A stretch of DNA of 64,000 nt from Datisca glomerata (taxonomy: Eukaryota; Streptophyta; Magnoliopsida; Cucurbitales; Datiscaceae), in assembly GCA_003255025.1 (NCBI GenBank), contig QANY01007975.1, positions 248,001 to 312,000 of the forward strand, in the 5' to 3' direction. The position numbers and the translations under genes were made by a program. The notes beneath the pieces are model-generated. The model was not told the origin of the DNA. It saw only the letters and a program-made list of their open reading frames with translations, and did not search any database. Below, one piece after another: positions 12,240-23,359 of the stretch (position 1 is the first letter of the stretch; each line of letters starts with the position of its first letter).

Positions 12240-13263
12240 TGTTATAACTCCTCTCCACTAAAAACAAATGAATGTGAATAATCTCATGAAATGCGGTTGA
12301 TATTTTACAATATATTCTTACTTATACATGTTGGTGGATATGGAGCACAAATTTTAAGTAAACCAAATAATGCTGAGAATAATTACAACTGAAAATTGAC
12401 GATTACAATTTAAATTCAAATGATGAATAGTTATAACAAAAATAAACAACAGACAATTACAATAAAATATAATAATAATGGAAACAATGGAAAAATAAAT
12501 AATGAACGATTAAGAATCAGATTGAGGATTACACGAATACAATATCCTAAAGACAATATTCATCCTTCACACGGTGCTTGGAGACTACGACGATTGTTTC
12601 TGCAAGATACAACAATATCAAAACAATAACAACAACCAGTCGCTCAATCTCTAGCAAAACTCACAATATTTTCTCTCTCAAACTAAAAAATGAAAAACGA
12701 AAATGGCAGTGTGATAGCAACGAAAGCAGTGTGTTGATGCTATTTCAGAACTGTGTCCAACACCTCTATTTATAGAGGGGGACTACTTGAACTACAAGTA
12801 ATTCAGTTAAAAACTGTGCAGATAATATACAGATAAGAGGTTGCACGAAGTGGGGAGGTTGTGATCGTTGAGGCTTATTGTTTTGATAGATTCAAAGCAC
12901 ATGAACGTTGGAGCTAAATTGCATTGATAGATTCAAAGTCTTGCTCGCAAAGGAAAATAAGATAAAATTTCAGTAAAAAAATTGATCTTTCATCTGGACT
13001 GAACAGAGCAGAGATAGCCGCTCGAATGGTGGCGACGACGCGCGTGTGTGGGAAGGACCATGTGCCATCTAAGTCCTCCATTCACCACAAAATGTGAGTT
13101 GCCCCTTGGGGCCTACCCAAGGCATTTGTGTTGGGTTTATAAACCCTATAATTTTCTTTCGTTGTTTCCATGTGGGACACCTTCTTATACTTGTTTTTAC
13201 ACTTTCATTCACACACCACTTTTTCCTTTTATTTTCATTTTAATTTCTCAACCTTTTCCAACA
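12240..13263 (-). repeat. Putative LTR, ~1.02 kb, of a minus-strand LTR element
   Basis: Read on the minus strand it starts TGTTGGAAAAGG (plus-strand end 13263) directly after a purine-rich tract (GTGAGGGAT), as a 3' LTR should. A plausible end is ...TATAACA at 12240, giving TGTT...AACA termini. The body holds an AT-rich promoter-like segment around 12765 (CTATTTATAGAGG). No second copy is present, so the left boundary is inferred. Confidence 0.45.
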
Positions 13264-13861
13264 ATCCCTCACATGAATAAAATGTGTCCTAACTATACAA
13301 CAACAGTAAGAGAAAGAAACATATGAGATTTGCATAAGGAGAAGTGTCTTTTGGACTTGAACCTTCTGCAATGAGAATTCATCGAATTTATTCTGAAGAA
13401 TAGTGACCTACGTTTTTTAACTGAACTTCCTCTGAGATAAATCAAGATAACAAATTTCACACATATCTCCTCTTAATACATCATAGCTCATACGTTTTTG
13501 TCCATTTTGGTCCTAAACAGATACAACGTTCTTGAGAGATTTAGCCATTAAGACCTCTCATAGAAACGACCCCACTTCTACTCTCATATATGTAACAATG
13601 ATTAAGAGTATTATGTCACTACTCCTCTTGCAAGTAAGACATCAATGTCATTAAACACTAATGTATACCCTTTTACGTCGACATACAACAAACTATCTTT
13701 ACATCATAGGAACAGGAAGAAACCATAGGTTTCTTAGTGCGTCAACGTAAATCATCCCTGCCAATTTGCCTATTGAACCTAGATCTTGAGATCTTCAGTC
13801 AACTAGGTTAGGTTAGCACCTGAACTATTCATTGAATAGACTTTGGACCCATTCCCCTCGA
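13264..13861 (-). other. 3' internal sequence of the LTR element (no clear coding)
   Basis: The block lies between the purine tract next to the 12240-13263 LTR and the next copia LTR. No domain could be read. It is likely the untranslated 3' part of the element whose LTR is to its left. Confidence 0.3.
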
Positions 13862-14076
13862 TGTTTATTGGAGAATTACATAACAAGAAGAAGAAAGAGA
13901 AGAGAAGCAAGAAGAAGAATAAGATGAATAAAACAAATCAATATACTCATCAACCTTAATCAGAAAGGAACCCAAGATTTACACAGAGAAAAAAGCACTA
14001 ACAGTTAGAAATACAGAAAAGATAAATATACCCTCTAATAACTAATAACAAAAATAAACAAAACACTCTCTTAACA
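13862..14076 (-). repeat. Copia B 3' LTR, 215 bp
   Basis: The termini are TGTTTATTGG...CTCTTAACA, so on the minus strand it runs TGTTAAGAG...CAATAAACA. It is preceded on that strand by the polypurine tract GTTTGAGGGAGAA and by the end of RNase H at 14077-14276, the expected order. It contains CTT/CTTCT-rich stretches. The partner LTR is missing. Confidence 0.75.
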
Positions 14077-14842
14077 TTCTCCCTCAAACTTATCATAGGC
14101 TTTAGGATAAATTTGTCTCTTAAAAACATAAACCGAGAGGATGAAAGAGGTTTAGTGAATAAATCTGCAACTTGAAGTTGTGAGGGTATATGTCTAACAA
14201 TAAGATCCTTCCTTATAACCCTTTCTATAATAAAATGGAAATCGATTTTCATTTGTTTAGTACGAGCGTGAAACACTGGATTTCAAGCCATGACTATAGC
14301 TAAGGTATTATCACAGAAAAGAGTAGGAGCTTGAGACTAGAAAACATAAAGATCCTTGAGAATCTATCGCAACCAACATAGCTCAGCTGTTGCATTTGCC
14401 AAGGATTTGTACTCAGCCTCTGTTGAAGATCTTGCCATGGTTGCCTGCTTTGTAGAACTCCAAGAAATGGTTTTTTGGCAAAGGAAAATCACAAAACCAG
14501 ACGTGAATCTTCTGTCAGAAGGGTCACCAGCCCAATCCGCATCACAATATGCCTGCAAAACAAGAGAGCCAGGTCTAAAAAGAATGCCATGAGTGATAGT
14601 GCCAAGAACATACCTCAAAATTCGTTTGACATCTGCAAAATGGGTTGTAATGGGCGAGTGCATACATTGGCAAACTCTATTAAGATCAAAGCATAAGTCA
14701 TGCCTAGTGAATGTCAAGTATTGGAGAGAGCCTACTATACTTCTATATAATGTAACATCTGGAAAAGAATAACCAATGTTGCTATAAAGTTGTGATTTGG
14801 TGGAACAAGGTGAAGCACAAAGTTTGGCTTTAAGCATTCCGG
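14077..14842 (-). pseudogene. Copia B: reverse transcriptase end and RNase H
   Basis: From 14837 to 14364 the minus strand is open for 157 codons. It starts at the RT/connection region (GMLKAKLCASP), passes through YRSIVGSLQYLT and the RNase H core AYCDADWAGDPSDRRFTSG, and ends at SSTEAEYKSLANATAEL. After a frame break the RNase H tail [13 protein letters not shown] and [14 protein letters not shown] follow (14276-14150). The D-E-D residues of RNase H can be seen. Everything 5' of the RT connection is missing. Confidence 0.88.
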
Positions 14843-15400
14843 TTTTATATTTTCATTGTGCGTCATGTTGACCTTCATGTGTTCCTAATTTTGAGGGAGA
14901 GAACGAATGACAGCTCTAACTTGTTGTTCATTAGTTAATGCATGCCCAACACTCTTTAACTCTCTGATCATGTTTTACATCTCTCACAAATGTTGTTTCA
15001 TTGTGTGATGCTGACGCTTCACATATGTGTCAAATTTGATCATGAGCTGTCTTAGTCTTGTTGCTGAAGTCAAACCAAGTTTCTCTTTTAGAGCATCCCA
15101 CATATCTTGACAATTTCAAACTTTTCAAACTCACACATAAGATCATCTTACATGCAGCTAAACAACGTAATGCGAGTTATGTTATTCTTTTGTTTCCATA
15201 AACAATAAGCCTCTTGATCTCTTCTATGTTGAGCAGAAGTACCATCTTCAGGTTCAATCATATTATTTTCAAGGGTTTCTAGAACTTCTTGTTCCTCGAG
15301 ATTATACTGAACTTTTCAATGCCAAATATCAAAATTATCACCGTTCAGTTTCTCACCCTTGTTCATTTTAGCTTTTATATTTTTTTATGCAGAAACCATA
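14843..15400 (-). pseudogene. Copia gag (UBN2-type) fragment
   Basis: The minus strand reads MNKGEKLNGDNFDIWH from about 15366, then QEVLETLENNMIEPEDGTSA, LGLTSATRLRQLMIKFDTY, EQQVRAVIRSLPQN and MKVNMTHNENIKT, ending about 14845. Several stops and one frame change occur. This is the UBN2/gag-polypeptide family of copia elements. It is joined in frame to the RT/RNase H segment to its left: NENIKT is followed immediately by GMLKAKL. Either an internal deletion or a nested insertion made this junction. No 5' LTR or primer-binding site was found to its right. Confidence 0.75.
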
Positions 15401-17520
15401 TCAACTACAATATATAAACACAACAATGTATATAAATACTAGCACTTCAAAAGAAAAAAAATATACATTAACATCTTAAAGTTATGGCAAACTTAACTAA
15501 GTCAATGATGATGTGATATTGAGTATAGGATCGAAAGTTCGTAGTGCTTACAATCATCTTCCATACAAAATATCATATCATCATCACTTAATTATATGCC
15601 CAAAACATATCACATATGAGAATACACTAATCTCATTTATCAAAACTCCACTTAGTTAATACCATAACATGAAAAGTACATACACAAAAGTACATACACT
15701 ATACTAAACATGGCAATGTGTTCATGTGTACAAAAAAATGGGACATCACAATGTGTTCAACATTTGAACATGAGACTCCATTCAATGTATGTCCCTTTCT
15801 GTCTATGCCAAAGCCCAATCTTACGCTCTGAAGATTTACGAACTGTGATAATGCAGCTGATCGGTGAATTCTGAGACGTATAATTTGTTCCTCTCTTGAT
15901 GTGAGATCTTATGTAATACTCTCGTATTCTTCAGAGGTATAGTTTTCCATGATCTCTTCTTTATCTGCATTCCACGAGTCTAGCAAGGAATTGCGAAGAA
16001 TTTTGCATATGTATATCTCAATTTCAATGCCATTTTTTGCACTTCGTTGTACATTTTACTTAAATATACTACGTGTTTAACCATGTTGTGATGTTGATTC
16101 ATTTTATACTCATAAAATTCATAATACAAAGTATATGATCCGTCATAGTCTGGGTCCTAATCCATTTTTTGTACTAGCGTACAAATAATTTATATCATTC
16201 AAAAAACTTGTATCATCAAACTTAAGTTTAAATGCTAAACAATCCGATAACACAAAAACAACCAAAAAACAATTGCTCAAGTTTAAAGCAAATTCAATAT
16301 AAAGATTCTGGAACTTAAGCCAACTCTATAAATTCCACCATATACACTCTTTGAAAATCTCAATCAATGTGAATTAGTCTCTTACACCGATTCACAAAAG
16401 AAAACACCGCGGATTGAGATTATGCAATTGATTACATTTTTTGTATAGATTGATAATTTATGAAAGCAAAAAAATGACGCGGTGGACTTCTCAACTAACC
16501 CAAAAAAATGCTTGATCAAGATAATTGTGATGAATTAAAAATGGATTAAATAGACTACACGGAAAGTGAAATGCATTCATGTCCAAGAAAAACACTTCTT
16601 CACATGTTATTTGATTTTTTTTCTTGGTAATTCAAACCAATTTATTGATTACATGATAAGAAATAAACATAAATAGTTTTGCAATAGAACAAAGTTGTAC
16701 TAGATTGTATCTACCATGTATTTATTAAATCGATACTGCATTTGATTTACAATCCAAAAACGCAACCACCATGAAACAAATCGATAAACTGAAATGACAG
16801 AAATATAAACTGACAGCAAAAGATAAACTGACAGTAAAAATGATTTGATTAACAGATGACCATAATAATCCAATACAGTGTCTTGTGAAACACATTTACC
16901 TCAATCACAATCATAAATGCACGAAAATGTCATAATCATACTTCGATATCAATGTATAAAAATATCGAATCAATAATACTTATTTGATTACGCAGCGGAA
17001 TTTTCAAAAATATCTGTTTTCAGAAAACATTTTATATCACAGATTTCAGAATCTATCAATACAAAAATTTCAACAGTTCAGAGTCCATCAATTCAAATAT
17101 TCACAAATTCTTTAATTTTAAACGTTCACAAATTCAAACATTCATAAATTTTAAAGATTCAGAATCCATCAATTGAAACATTCACAAATTCTAAAGATAA
17201 AATAATATAAGTTCAAACTTAAGCAAATATAGTATTTTTCATCATCACTGAACTTTATGCGATCATGAAGTTGAGGGAGGATCTCCAGAATCCTATAAAC
17301 ACGTAAAAAAAATGAACAAAATTAGTATTAGTCTTGGAATAAACATAATTTATAATTACGTAAAATATATATTAGTGGTGGAATAAACATAATTTATGAT
17401 CACCGCCGGAGAATGAGAACGAAGGATTTTGTGCAATTCTTCTAAACAAAAATATTACTAAAAGCAAAAATATTACGTATCGACACATGTTTCTCATAAT
17501 TCTTTTAATTCTTCTATCAA
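15401..17520. other. AT-rich non-coding stretch with one coding-like remnant
   Basis: Mostly AT-rich sequence with degenerate TTCACAAATT/ATTCAAA-type repeats at about 17040-17200. The only coding-like piece is on minus at about 16005-15770, with ENYTSEEYESIT, a stop, then DLTSREEQIIRLRIHRSAAL and LGFGIDRKGHTLNG. I do not recognise it. It may be part of the CACTA element to the right or of another decayed transposon. Confidence 0.4.
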
Positions 17521-18455
17521 AGGTTGCAAATACACGTCAATATTATTACTAGGAAATTTAGGCTCATGGATAAGAGTAGAACAAGCCACATCCAAGGAGG
17601 CAAATTATATGAAATCAAAAGAATAAGCCACATGCTATAACTAACACTCATTGCTCCAAATGGGTTGAAACTATCACTAGCCAAACTAGGTCTGACATTA
17701 CGTGGTTTAGATGAGAATTCAGTATGTCTAGAGTCAAATGATTTCTAAGTAGTCTATGGTTTTAGACGACATGTATAATCTAAGTAACGTTCCTTTTAAA
17801 GGAAAGTAAGGTATCACTTTTGCAGCTTTTGGCTTCTTCTTCCTTTTTCCTTGAGATTGAGATGTACTCTCACACTCATTGATTATTCACCTTGAAGTAC
17901 CACAAGTAGAACATGATTGTTCTTGTTCTTTGTCTTTCCAATATAATATGCAGTCATTTGGACAAGCATGTATCTTTTCATACCCAAGACCGAACTTTTT
18001 TATAATCTTTACAGGTTGCAGCTTCATAAATATATTTTTGGCAACTCCCATCCAGCTTTACGCAATAACTCAAGCAACCCCGATAGTGCCTCATTACTCA
18101 ATCCATAAAGACACTTGAGGTGGTAGTGATGCACAATAAACAAGAATTTTGAAAAACTTTTGCATCCTAGATATAAAGTGTCATTACTATTTCTAACTAA
18201 GTCAGAGAAATTATTCACCTCTGTGTGTTGAGCATAATTTAGTTGCTCATTCATATTATTAACAGTTGGTTCTATTTGCAAATCTTCTGTTCCTCTCTCA
18301 TTATCCACGACTCCGAATGCATCACGCAACAAGTCATGTATATTATCATCACAAGCTTCATACACAAATGTATGGCTCGCATTTCTTTCATTAAGCTGTT
18401 CTCTAACATGTATAACCAATGTAAAACTCATTACACACCAAATACCCATGCACAC
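17521..18455 (-). pseudogene. CACTA (En/Spm) transposase TNP2 remnant
   Basis: The minus strand gives LYLGCKSFSKFLFIVHHYHL and KCLYGLSNEAL (about 18180-18070), GYEKIHACPNDCILYWKD then CSTCGTSR (about 17990-17895), IPYFPLKGTLLRLY (about 17810-17770), and LASDSFNPFGAMSVSYSMW with YNLPPWMW (about 17690-17600). These are consecutive landmarks of the TNP2 transposase family (PF02992). The part after PFFM/YLQP is lost near 17520. Several stops, a frame change and a short internal deletion show it is dead. The matching CACTA terminus is at 19352-19362. Confidence 0.85.
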
Positions 18456-19362
18456 TCTCCTTATTCATCCTCAGTGTATTCACATAACATTTACATGGAC
18501 ACAAAATCTAATCCTCTACATAAACTCTTTCAAAAGAAAAATCAATAAACTCCTCAACTCCATTAAGGTAATCTTGTCTAACTCGAGATTTTTCAATCTA
18601 ACTTTTATCCATATTAAAATCAATCTGAACACATTATAATAGATAGTTCAACACAATGAAAATCAAACTCACATTGAAATCAGAGTCACAAATTGAGGTA
18701 CCTATTTGACTATTAATTAAATAAACTAAAAATTAGAAAAATCACAATAAACAATTAACTATATTCATAATTAGATTACGATAAACAAACTAACCATATT
18801 CTAACTTTGGCAGAAATGAACCAAAAGCACAATTTCTCTTTTTTAGATAACATAGCTAAGTATATATACTTTGTCACTCCCTATCTATATACTCCAATCA
18901 ACATTTTGAGAATTTTACATAAATTTATAATAAAATAGTAACCAAAAGCACTATTTTTTTCTCATTGAATTTCATTTGATTCCACACAAAACATGACAAA
19001 TTCCCATGATTTTTCTGGTAACTATTTGGTGTTGGTGCCACAAGAACTAGGTGCGTTTGATCTATTAAGCATCTTATGGAGTAAAGATATAGAGAGAAAA
19101 GCTTTTGTAAAAAGTCCAGAGGAAAGAGGTGAAGAGAGAAAAGCTTTTGGGCTAGAATCGAGTATGTACCTGTAGATCGTAGAGGAGCTCGCGGTGGGGG
19201 AGCTTGCGGTGGAGGAGCTTAGGGCAGAAAATCCCGGAGATTCGTGTAGCAAGTTGTAGAGAGAGAGAGAGAGATCGCGCGGGTTTTGGCGGAAGGAAAA
19301 ATTAGGCATTTAAAGGTTATTTCACGACAGTTTTAAAACACCAGTTTAACATTCTTGTAGTG
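18456..19362 (-). mobile_element. CACTA 5' region with terminal inverted repeat
   Basis: On the minus strand the element begins CACTACAAGAA (19362-19352), the canonical CACTA terminus. The three flanking bases (TGA, 19363-19365) could be the 3-bp target duplication. Between the terminus and TNP2 lies a non-coding leader with an AG-rich tract at 19258-19274. The opposite CACTA end was searched for by eye to 11 kb and not found, so the element is truncated or rearranged at its 3' side. Confidence 0.7.
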
Positions 19363-19577
19363 TGATTTGTTCACAACATCTCGGTTTTTGAGGGGTGGCT
19401 TCAAATTATTGGTGTGGGTTTTGTTTTTTGTTCCACATCAGTTATTTAATAGTTATGCTCTCTTAAATTTTTATATAAAATAGAACTTCAATCTCCTTTT
19501 TTGTAATGTATCAAATCATAATAAATATAGAGATATTTATATCAGACCTAAATATATTTTAATGCTCTATTTTAATT
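19363..19577 (+). repeat. Direct repeat copy 1 (~212 bp) with USE-like and TATA boxes
   Basis: It begins TGATTTGTTCACAACATCT and ends GCTCTATTTTA, and is roughly 80% identical by eye to 19971-20182. It holds TTCCACATCAG (19431-19441), resembling the plant snRNA upstream sequence element RTCCCACATCG, and TATATAAA at 19472-19479, about 30 bp downstream. The copy abuts the CACTA terminus. Confidence 0.7.
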
Positions 19578-19639
19578 TATTGCTCAAAAAATCATCTTTC
19601 GAGACGTAAATAATACCAGAGACAAACCCATCAATTTGG

Positions 19640-19762
19640 ATGCCTTCGGTGAATGAGATGGCCATGGAATCGACCCAACAGTGTGGGAACGAGATTACTT
19701 TGAAACGATTGAGAAAAGGGCGGTCAGGGATGGTATTCATTGACGTTGAACCCAATCTGTAA
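19640..19762 (+). CDS. Small ORF, 40 aa, unrecognised
   Basis: ATG at 19640 to TAA at 19760-19762. The protein starts MPSVNEMAMESTQQCGNEIT. It is more GC-rich than its AT-rich flanks and lies about 160 bp downstream of the TATA-like box in the first direct repeat, in the same orientation. The opposite strand is also open over this segment (62 codons, 19755-19567), so coding strand is uncertain. It could equally be a scrap of an exon carried between the two repeats. No function is assigned. Confidence 0.25.
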   Translation: MPSVNEMAMESTQQCGNEITLKRLRKGRSGMVFIDVEPNL

Positions 19763-19970
19763 TCGTTAAATAAAGATAGTTCACGTCACCAACAATAGTT
19801 CTCAAGTTTCTCCAACGTGGCGAATTGCCTCTAAATCTTTTATTTGGTTTCTTTAATTTGAAAATTACCAATTTAATTGTTAATAAATCAAAACAAGTTC
19901 CACATGTGACTGTTTTCTACTTTTCCACTTAATCTCATGCATGCAATAGCCAAGCCAAATTAGCTGGAAA

Positions 19971-20182
19971 TGAGTTGTTCACAACATCTTGGTTGTTGAG
20001 TGGTGGTTTCAAATTATTAGTGTGGAGTTTGTATTTTGTCCCACACCGATTATTTAGTAGTCATCTTCTCTTAATTTTCTACATAAATATGACGTTTCTC
20101 TCCATTTTTATAATGTATCAAATCATAAGAGATGTAGAGATATTTGTATAAGACCTGTAAATATTATAATGCTCTATTTTAG
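19971..20182 (+). repeat. Direct repeat copy 2 (~212 bp) with USE-like and TATA boxes
   Basis: It begins TGAGTTGTTCACAACATCT and ends GCTCTATTTTA. It carries GTCCCACACCG (20038-20048), a 10/11 match to the plant snRNA USE consensus RTCCCACATCG, and TACATAAATA at 20080-20089, 31 bp later. That gap resembles the longer spacing of Pol II-type plant snRNA promoters. No U1, U2, U4 or U5 sequence follows. The pair of repeats with a ~390-bp interior could alternatively be a TRIM-like element, but no primer-binding site or purine tract was seen. Confidence 0.65.
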
Positions 20183-21157
20183 TTGGGAAATTTTCTCCAA
20201 TCCTCTGCAATTTTTTTTTTCTGATTTGCATAGTTTAAATAAGAGTCAATCTAGAGAAAAATAGAAAGTAAATAGATTAAATTAGTCATTTATGAAGTAT
20301 AATGGTATATTTTATAAAACTTTAAAAATACAGGGATATGATTTATATTTTAACCATATAATAATTTGTATTGCAAAATAAATGTTATAAAATTTATTTA
20401 GATTATTTTAATATAATACAATTCAACATTCTCCGCGACAAACGACACTAGTGTTACTTATAAAGGCTGCTATGGTGACTAAACGTAGACGTGTGCTTGT
20501 GAGTTACATATATTGTTAATATATTTTTAAGTTGATCATTAGTGATCTTTAATTAACAAATGATAGATGATGAATGTACTACTAGGGCATGTCTGGTTTT
20601 TACTATCTTGTAGGACCATCGTAATAAAATTGATATCAATTCAATTAATGATAAAATATGATTATCATGTTTGATTGTTCGTGATAATTTATAAAATAAT
20701 GTATAATAATTTAAGATTGTTATATTTTTTTATCCCAAAATAGGTTATTATTGAAAACTCATGAAGGTTTAAACTTTAAAACCTCCAGGAAAACAATCTA
20801 AATAGATGAGGCTACAAATAAATGTTGGGATAGAGAGAGTATCTAAAACATCAATGTTCTAACGCTAAGCTTAACAATATTGTAGCAACATAATTTATAT
20901 TTCTCTTAACCCACCTAAAAGAATCTGACTCAAAGGAAGAACAATATTAGTATGTTTTGTATAAGTTAAATTTTAGAGTTAATATCATAAGTTAAACTTT
21001 ATTTCAATATCAACTTACCCTCAAAACTATTTTCTTTCTTAATTCACCTTTCAACTTTTTTTTTATTCATCAACTTACTCTTTTTATTTTAAAATTTCGG
21101 CATAAACGCCGTTTAATTGATCACGCACTTATCAATGAAATACTAAATTTACCCTTC
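20183..21157. other. AT-rich intergenic sequence
   Basis: No gene is recognised. At 20585 the sequence AGGGCATGTCTGGTTTTTACTA resembles the end of a PIF/Harbinger-type MITE, but no matching opposite end was found. Confidence 0.35.
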
Positions 21158-21159
21158 TT

Positions 21160-21454
21160 AAAAATCACCCACCCCTTCCCCCTTCCCTCGCGAAGCTAGA
21201 CCCATCATCGCGGAGCCAATGGAGGTTAAACAACCAGCGGCTTTGTGAGCTTTAAGGAGGAGTACCCAAGTGAACTGCTTAGCATTCTTGCCTCTGCATT
21301 TTTCTCGGGCTCGACTCAGTGAATCAGTGATGAGGAAGTCATCCTCAGAAGGACCCTCGAGTTCAACCGTGGACCAGTTGGGACTCTCCATCTTGACGAC
21401 CACCGGAGTTCCCTTGTGGCTCTCCTTTGCCCACCAATTGAACTAGGGTGTCAT
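21160..21454 (-). pseudogene. 5' exon fragment of a CSLC (xyloglucan glucan synthase) gene
   Basis: On minus an ATG at 21454 gives MTP then a TAG, then [40 protein letters not shown] and [20 protein letters not shown], ending near 21180. This matches the cytosolic N-terminus of cellulose synthase-like C proteins, Golgi glucan synthases that build the xyloglucan backbone. The known family start is a few residues before the WWAK motif, so the stop at codon 4 falls in the true frame. Transmembrane and catalytic GT2 parts are absent. The purine-rich stretch to 21780 may be the copied 5'UTR, suggesting a DNA-level duplication of exon 1 and its leader. Confidence 0.75.
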
Positions 21455-22025
21455 TTTTTTAGTCTAATCTCAAAATCCCAGTTCAGAGAAAACACTCAAC
21501 CGCTAAAAAGAAAAGAAAAAACCAAGGAAAAAACCAAATTGGTATGACTTATAAGTTCTGTCTCATTGTCAGAATGGAAGCAGAAAAAAGATGAAAAATT
21601 AAAAAAAAAAAGAAGAACGAGGATGAGAGGGAACAGGAACGGTTGGGGGAAGGAACAGAACGAGACATCTCTAAATCACAGTGACATTCGGTGAGAATTA
21701 TACAAGGGGAACTGTGTTTTAACAGAGGAATGACCTTGTGGTTGTTGAGCACAATACAACTTCCATTCATTTACAGCTTTTTTTTTCTTCCTTATAGAAA
21801 AGGCCTTGAAGGTAAATTAGAAGAGGACCCATCGAATAGAGAGAGAGAGATTAGCGGAAGGCGATGATGGATATTCTTCATCTTTATGTCTAGAAGGTTC
21901 ACTAGACCTCAATTCAGCGAAAGGAAAAATGGTAGTATGCAACAGAAGCATCAATTCAAAAGCTACCTGTATAGTATTTTTTTAGTATGAAAAATTCTTT
22001 ACGAACCAAAAAATAAAAATATTAT

Positions 22026-22412
22026 GATTCACGTAAAAAAAATTTTAAAAAAAAATTACAGGAATATTTTTGATATTTTCTTGTATTTCGTGTAGCTATG
22101 TGTCTCGTAGATCTGTGCCTTTTATATGTTGTTACATATGTTCATATTTATAAACTTTCCACTAATTACATAATATAATCAAATCCCACAAAAAATGAGA
22201 TTATCAGAATATTCTCCTAAAATCGAGCTTATCAACATTAACAATTAAGTAAATCTTGATCGTTTGATCAATTTAATGATCTTGATTAGGATCTCCTTGG
22301 ATTACCACGTTGGCAAGTCATATACTTTGGTTTGATTGGTCTCTTCTACATAAATGCCTAGTTGATCCTATGGTCCTCGCTCTATCATCTATTCGATAAA
22401 GTTTTGGTATAG
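22026..22412. repeat. LTR-like direct repeat, left copy
   Basis: The repeat shares long blocks with 25778-26153, including AATATAATCAAATCCCACAA, AAGTAAATCTTGATCGTTTG and TCAATTTAATGATCTTGATT. The pair encloses 3.4 kb of tandem arrays without genes. No clear TG...CA ends or tRNA primer site were identified, so 'LTR' is inferred from arrangement only. Confidence 0.65.
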
Positions 22413-22659
22413 ATCTTGTCACGTGTCATGTGAGATTTTGACTGTTCATTGACCCACGTTTCTGTTCTCATGCGCTTCTTGAGAATATGCGACATAGTTT
22501 TTCCAGATAAATTTTTTATTGTACATTATCAGTGGTGGTTTCTCCTTTTCTTTCTACTATTACATTCTTATGTTTCCATTTACAAATGCTTTGCGGTTGT
22601 CGAGCAACATTTTGGTCGATAATGATTACTTCTCCTTCATTTGTTGTTATGTCTTTTCG

Positions 22660-23065
22660 TTCTTTTCACTACGGGCTCATCGATAGAGTTTTTCCCGTTT
22701 TCTTCACTACGGGCTTATTGATAAAGTTTTTCACATTTTCTTCACTATAGGCTCATTAATAGAGTTTTTCCCATTTTCTTCACTATGGGCTCATTGATAG
22801 AGTTTCTTCCGTTTCTTCATTTTTCTTTTCTTTCTCTCGTACGTTAAGATCTATGACAATAATGTTGTACACGAACAATAACATAATAACTTATTGAAAT
22901 GAGTAAGGAATGAGTGTACCACATCATAATTTCATCACAAGGGTTCAAGTTTGATGCCCCACGTTCATTGGTAGAATTTCTTATGTTCCTTTGCTACGGG
23001 CTCATTGGAGAGTTTCTCCAGTTTCCTTTGCTACAGGCACATTGGGAAGTTTCTCCCGGTTTCTT
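22660..23065 (+). repeat. Tandem array 1: ~38-bp unit
   Basis: The unit TTTTCTTCACTACGGGCTCA-TTGATAGAGTTTTTCCCG is repeated four times at 22660-22812 and twice in shorter form at 22987-23060. It is pyrimidine-rich with mild divergence between copies. No reading frame is conserved. Confidence 0.8.
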
Positions 23066-23359
23066 ATTTTCTTTTTCTTTCTCTCGTTTCATATTTTTCC
23101 TTTGTTCTTCTGCTTCGACCTAAGAATCACTCTGTTTGTGTAATTTTTCTTCTATTGAATTTATTTTTGTTGTATTTCATTCTTTCTTCAAAGACTTAGC
23201 AAAATTTTTGGGGATCAATATCCATTCTTGTATCAACTTCAAGCCTTCAATTTTCCTTTGTAACAAAATCTATTCTTGTGACTTCGATCTTTGTTGAAGA
23301 ATAAATATCTTTTCAGTTGTGAAATTCATTCCCTATGAAAAGATTTTATTTTATTTTTA

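Noticed and set aside
13048..13326. 92-codon open frame MGRTMCHLSPP...
   Set aside because: It lies across the LTR boundary and is not protein-like; the LTR interpretation explains the sequence better.
18243..18639. Plus-strand open frames over the TNP2 region
   Set aside because: The minus strand carries the conserved transposase motifs, and the plus-strand products are low complexity.
18966..19309. Open frames on both strands near the CACTA terminus
   Set aside because: No domain is seen, and they are driven by GA-rich and codon-repeat composition of the element leader.
19363..20182. A U1/U2/U4/U5 snRNA gene
   Set aside because: The promoter-like boxes are present, but none of the conserved snRNA 5' sequences follow them.
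22532..23199. Overlapping hydrophobic open frames
   Set aside because: They arise from the pyrimidine-rich tandem array 1 (TTTTCTTC repeats), and the frame is not conserved between units.
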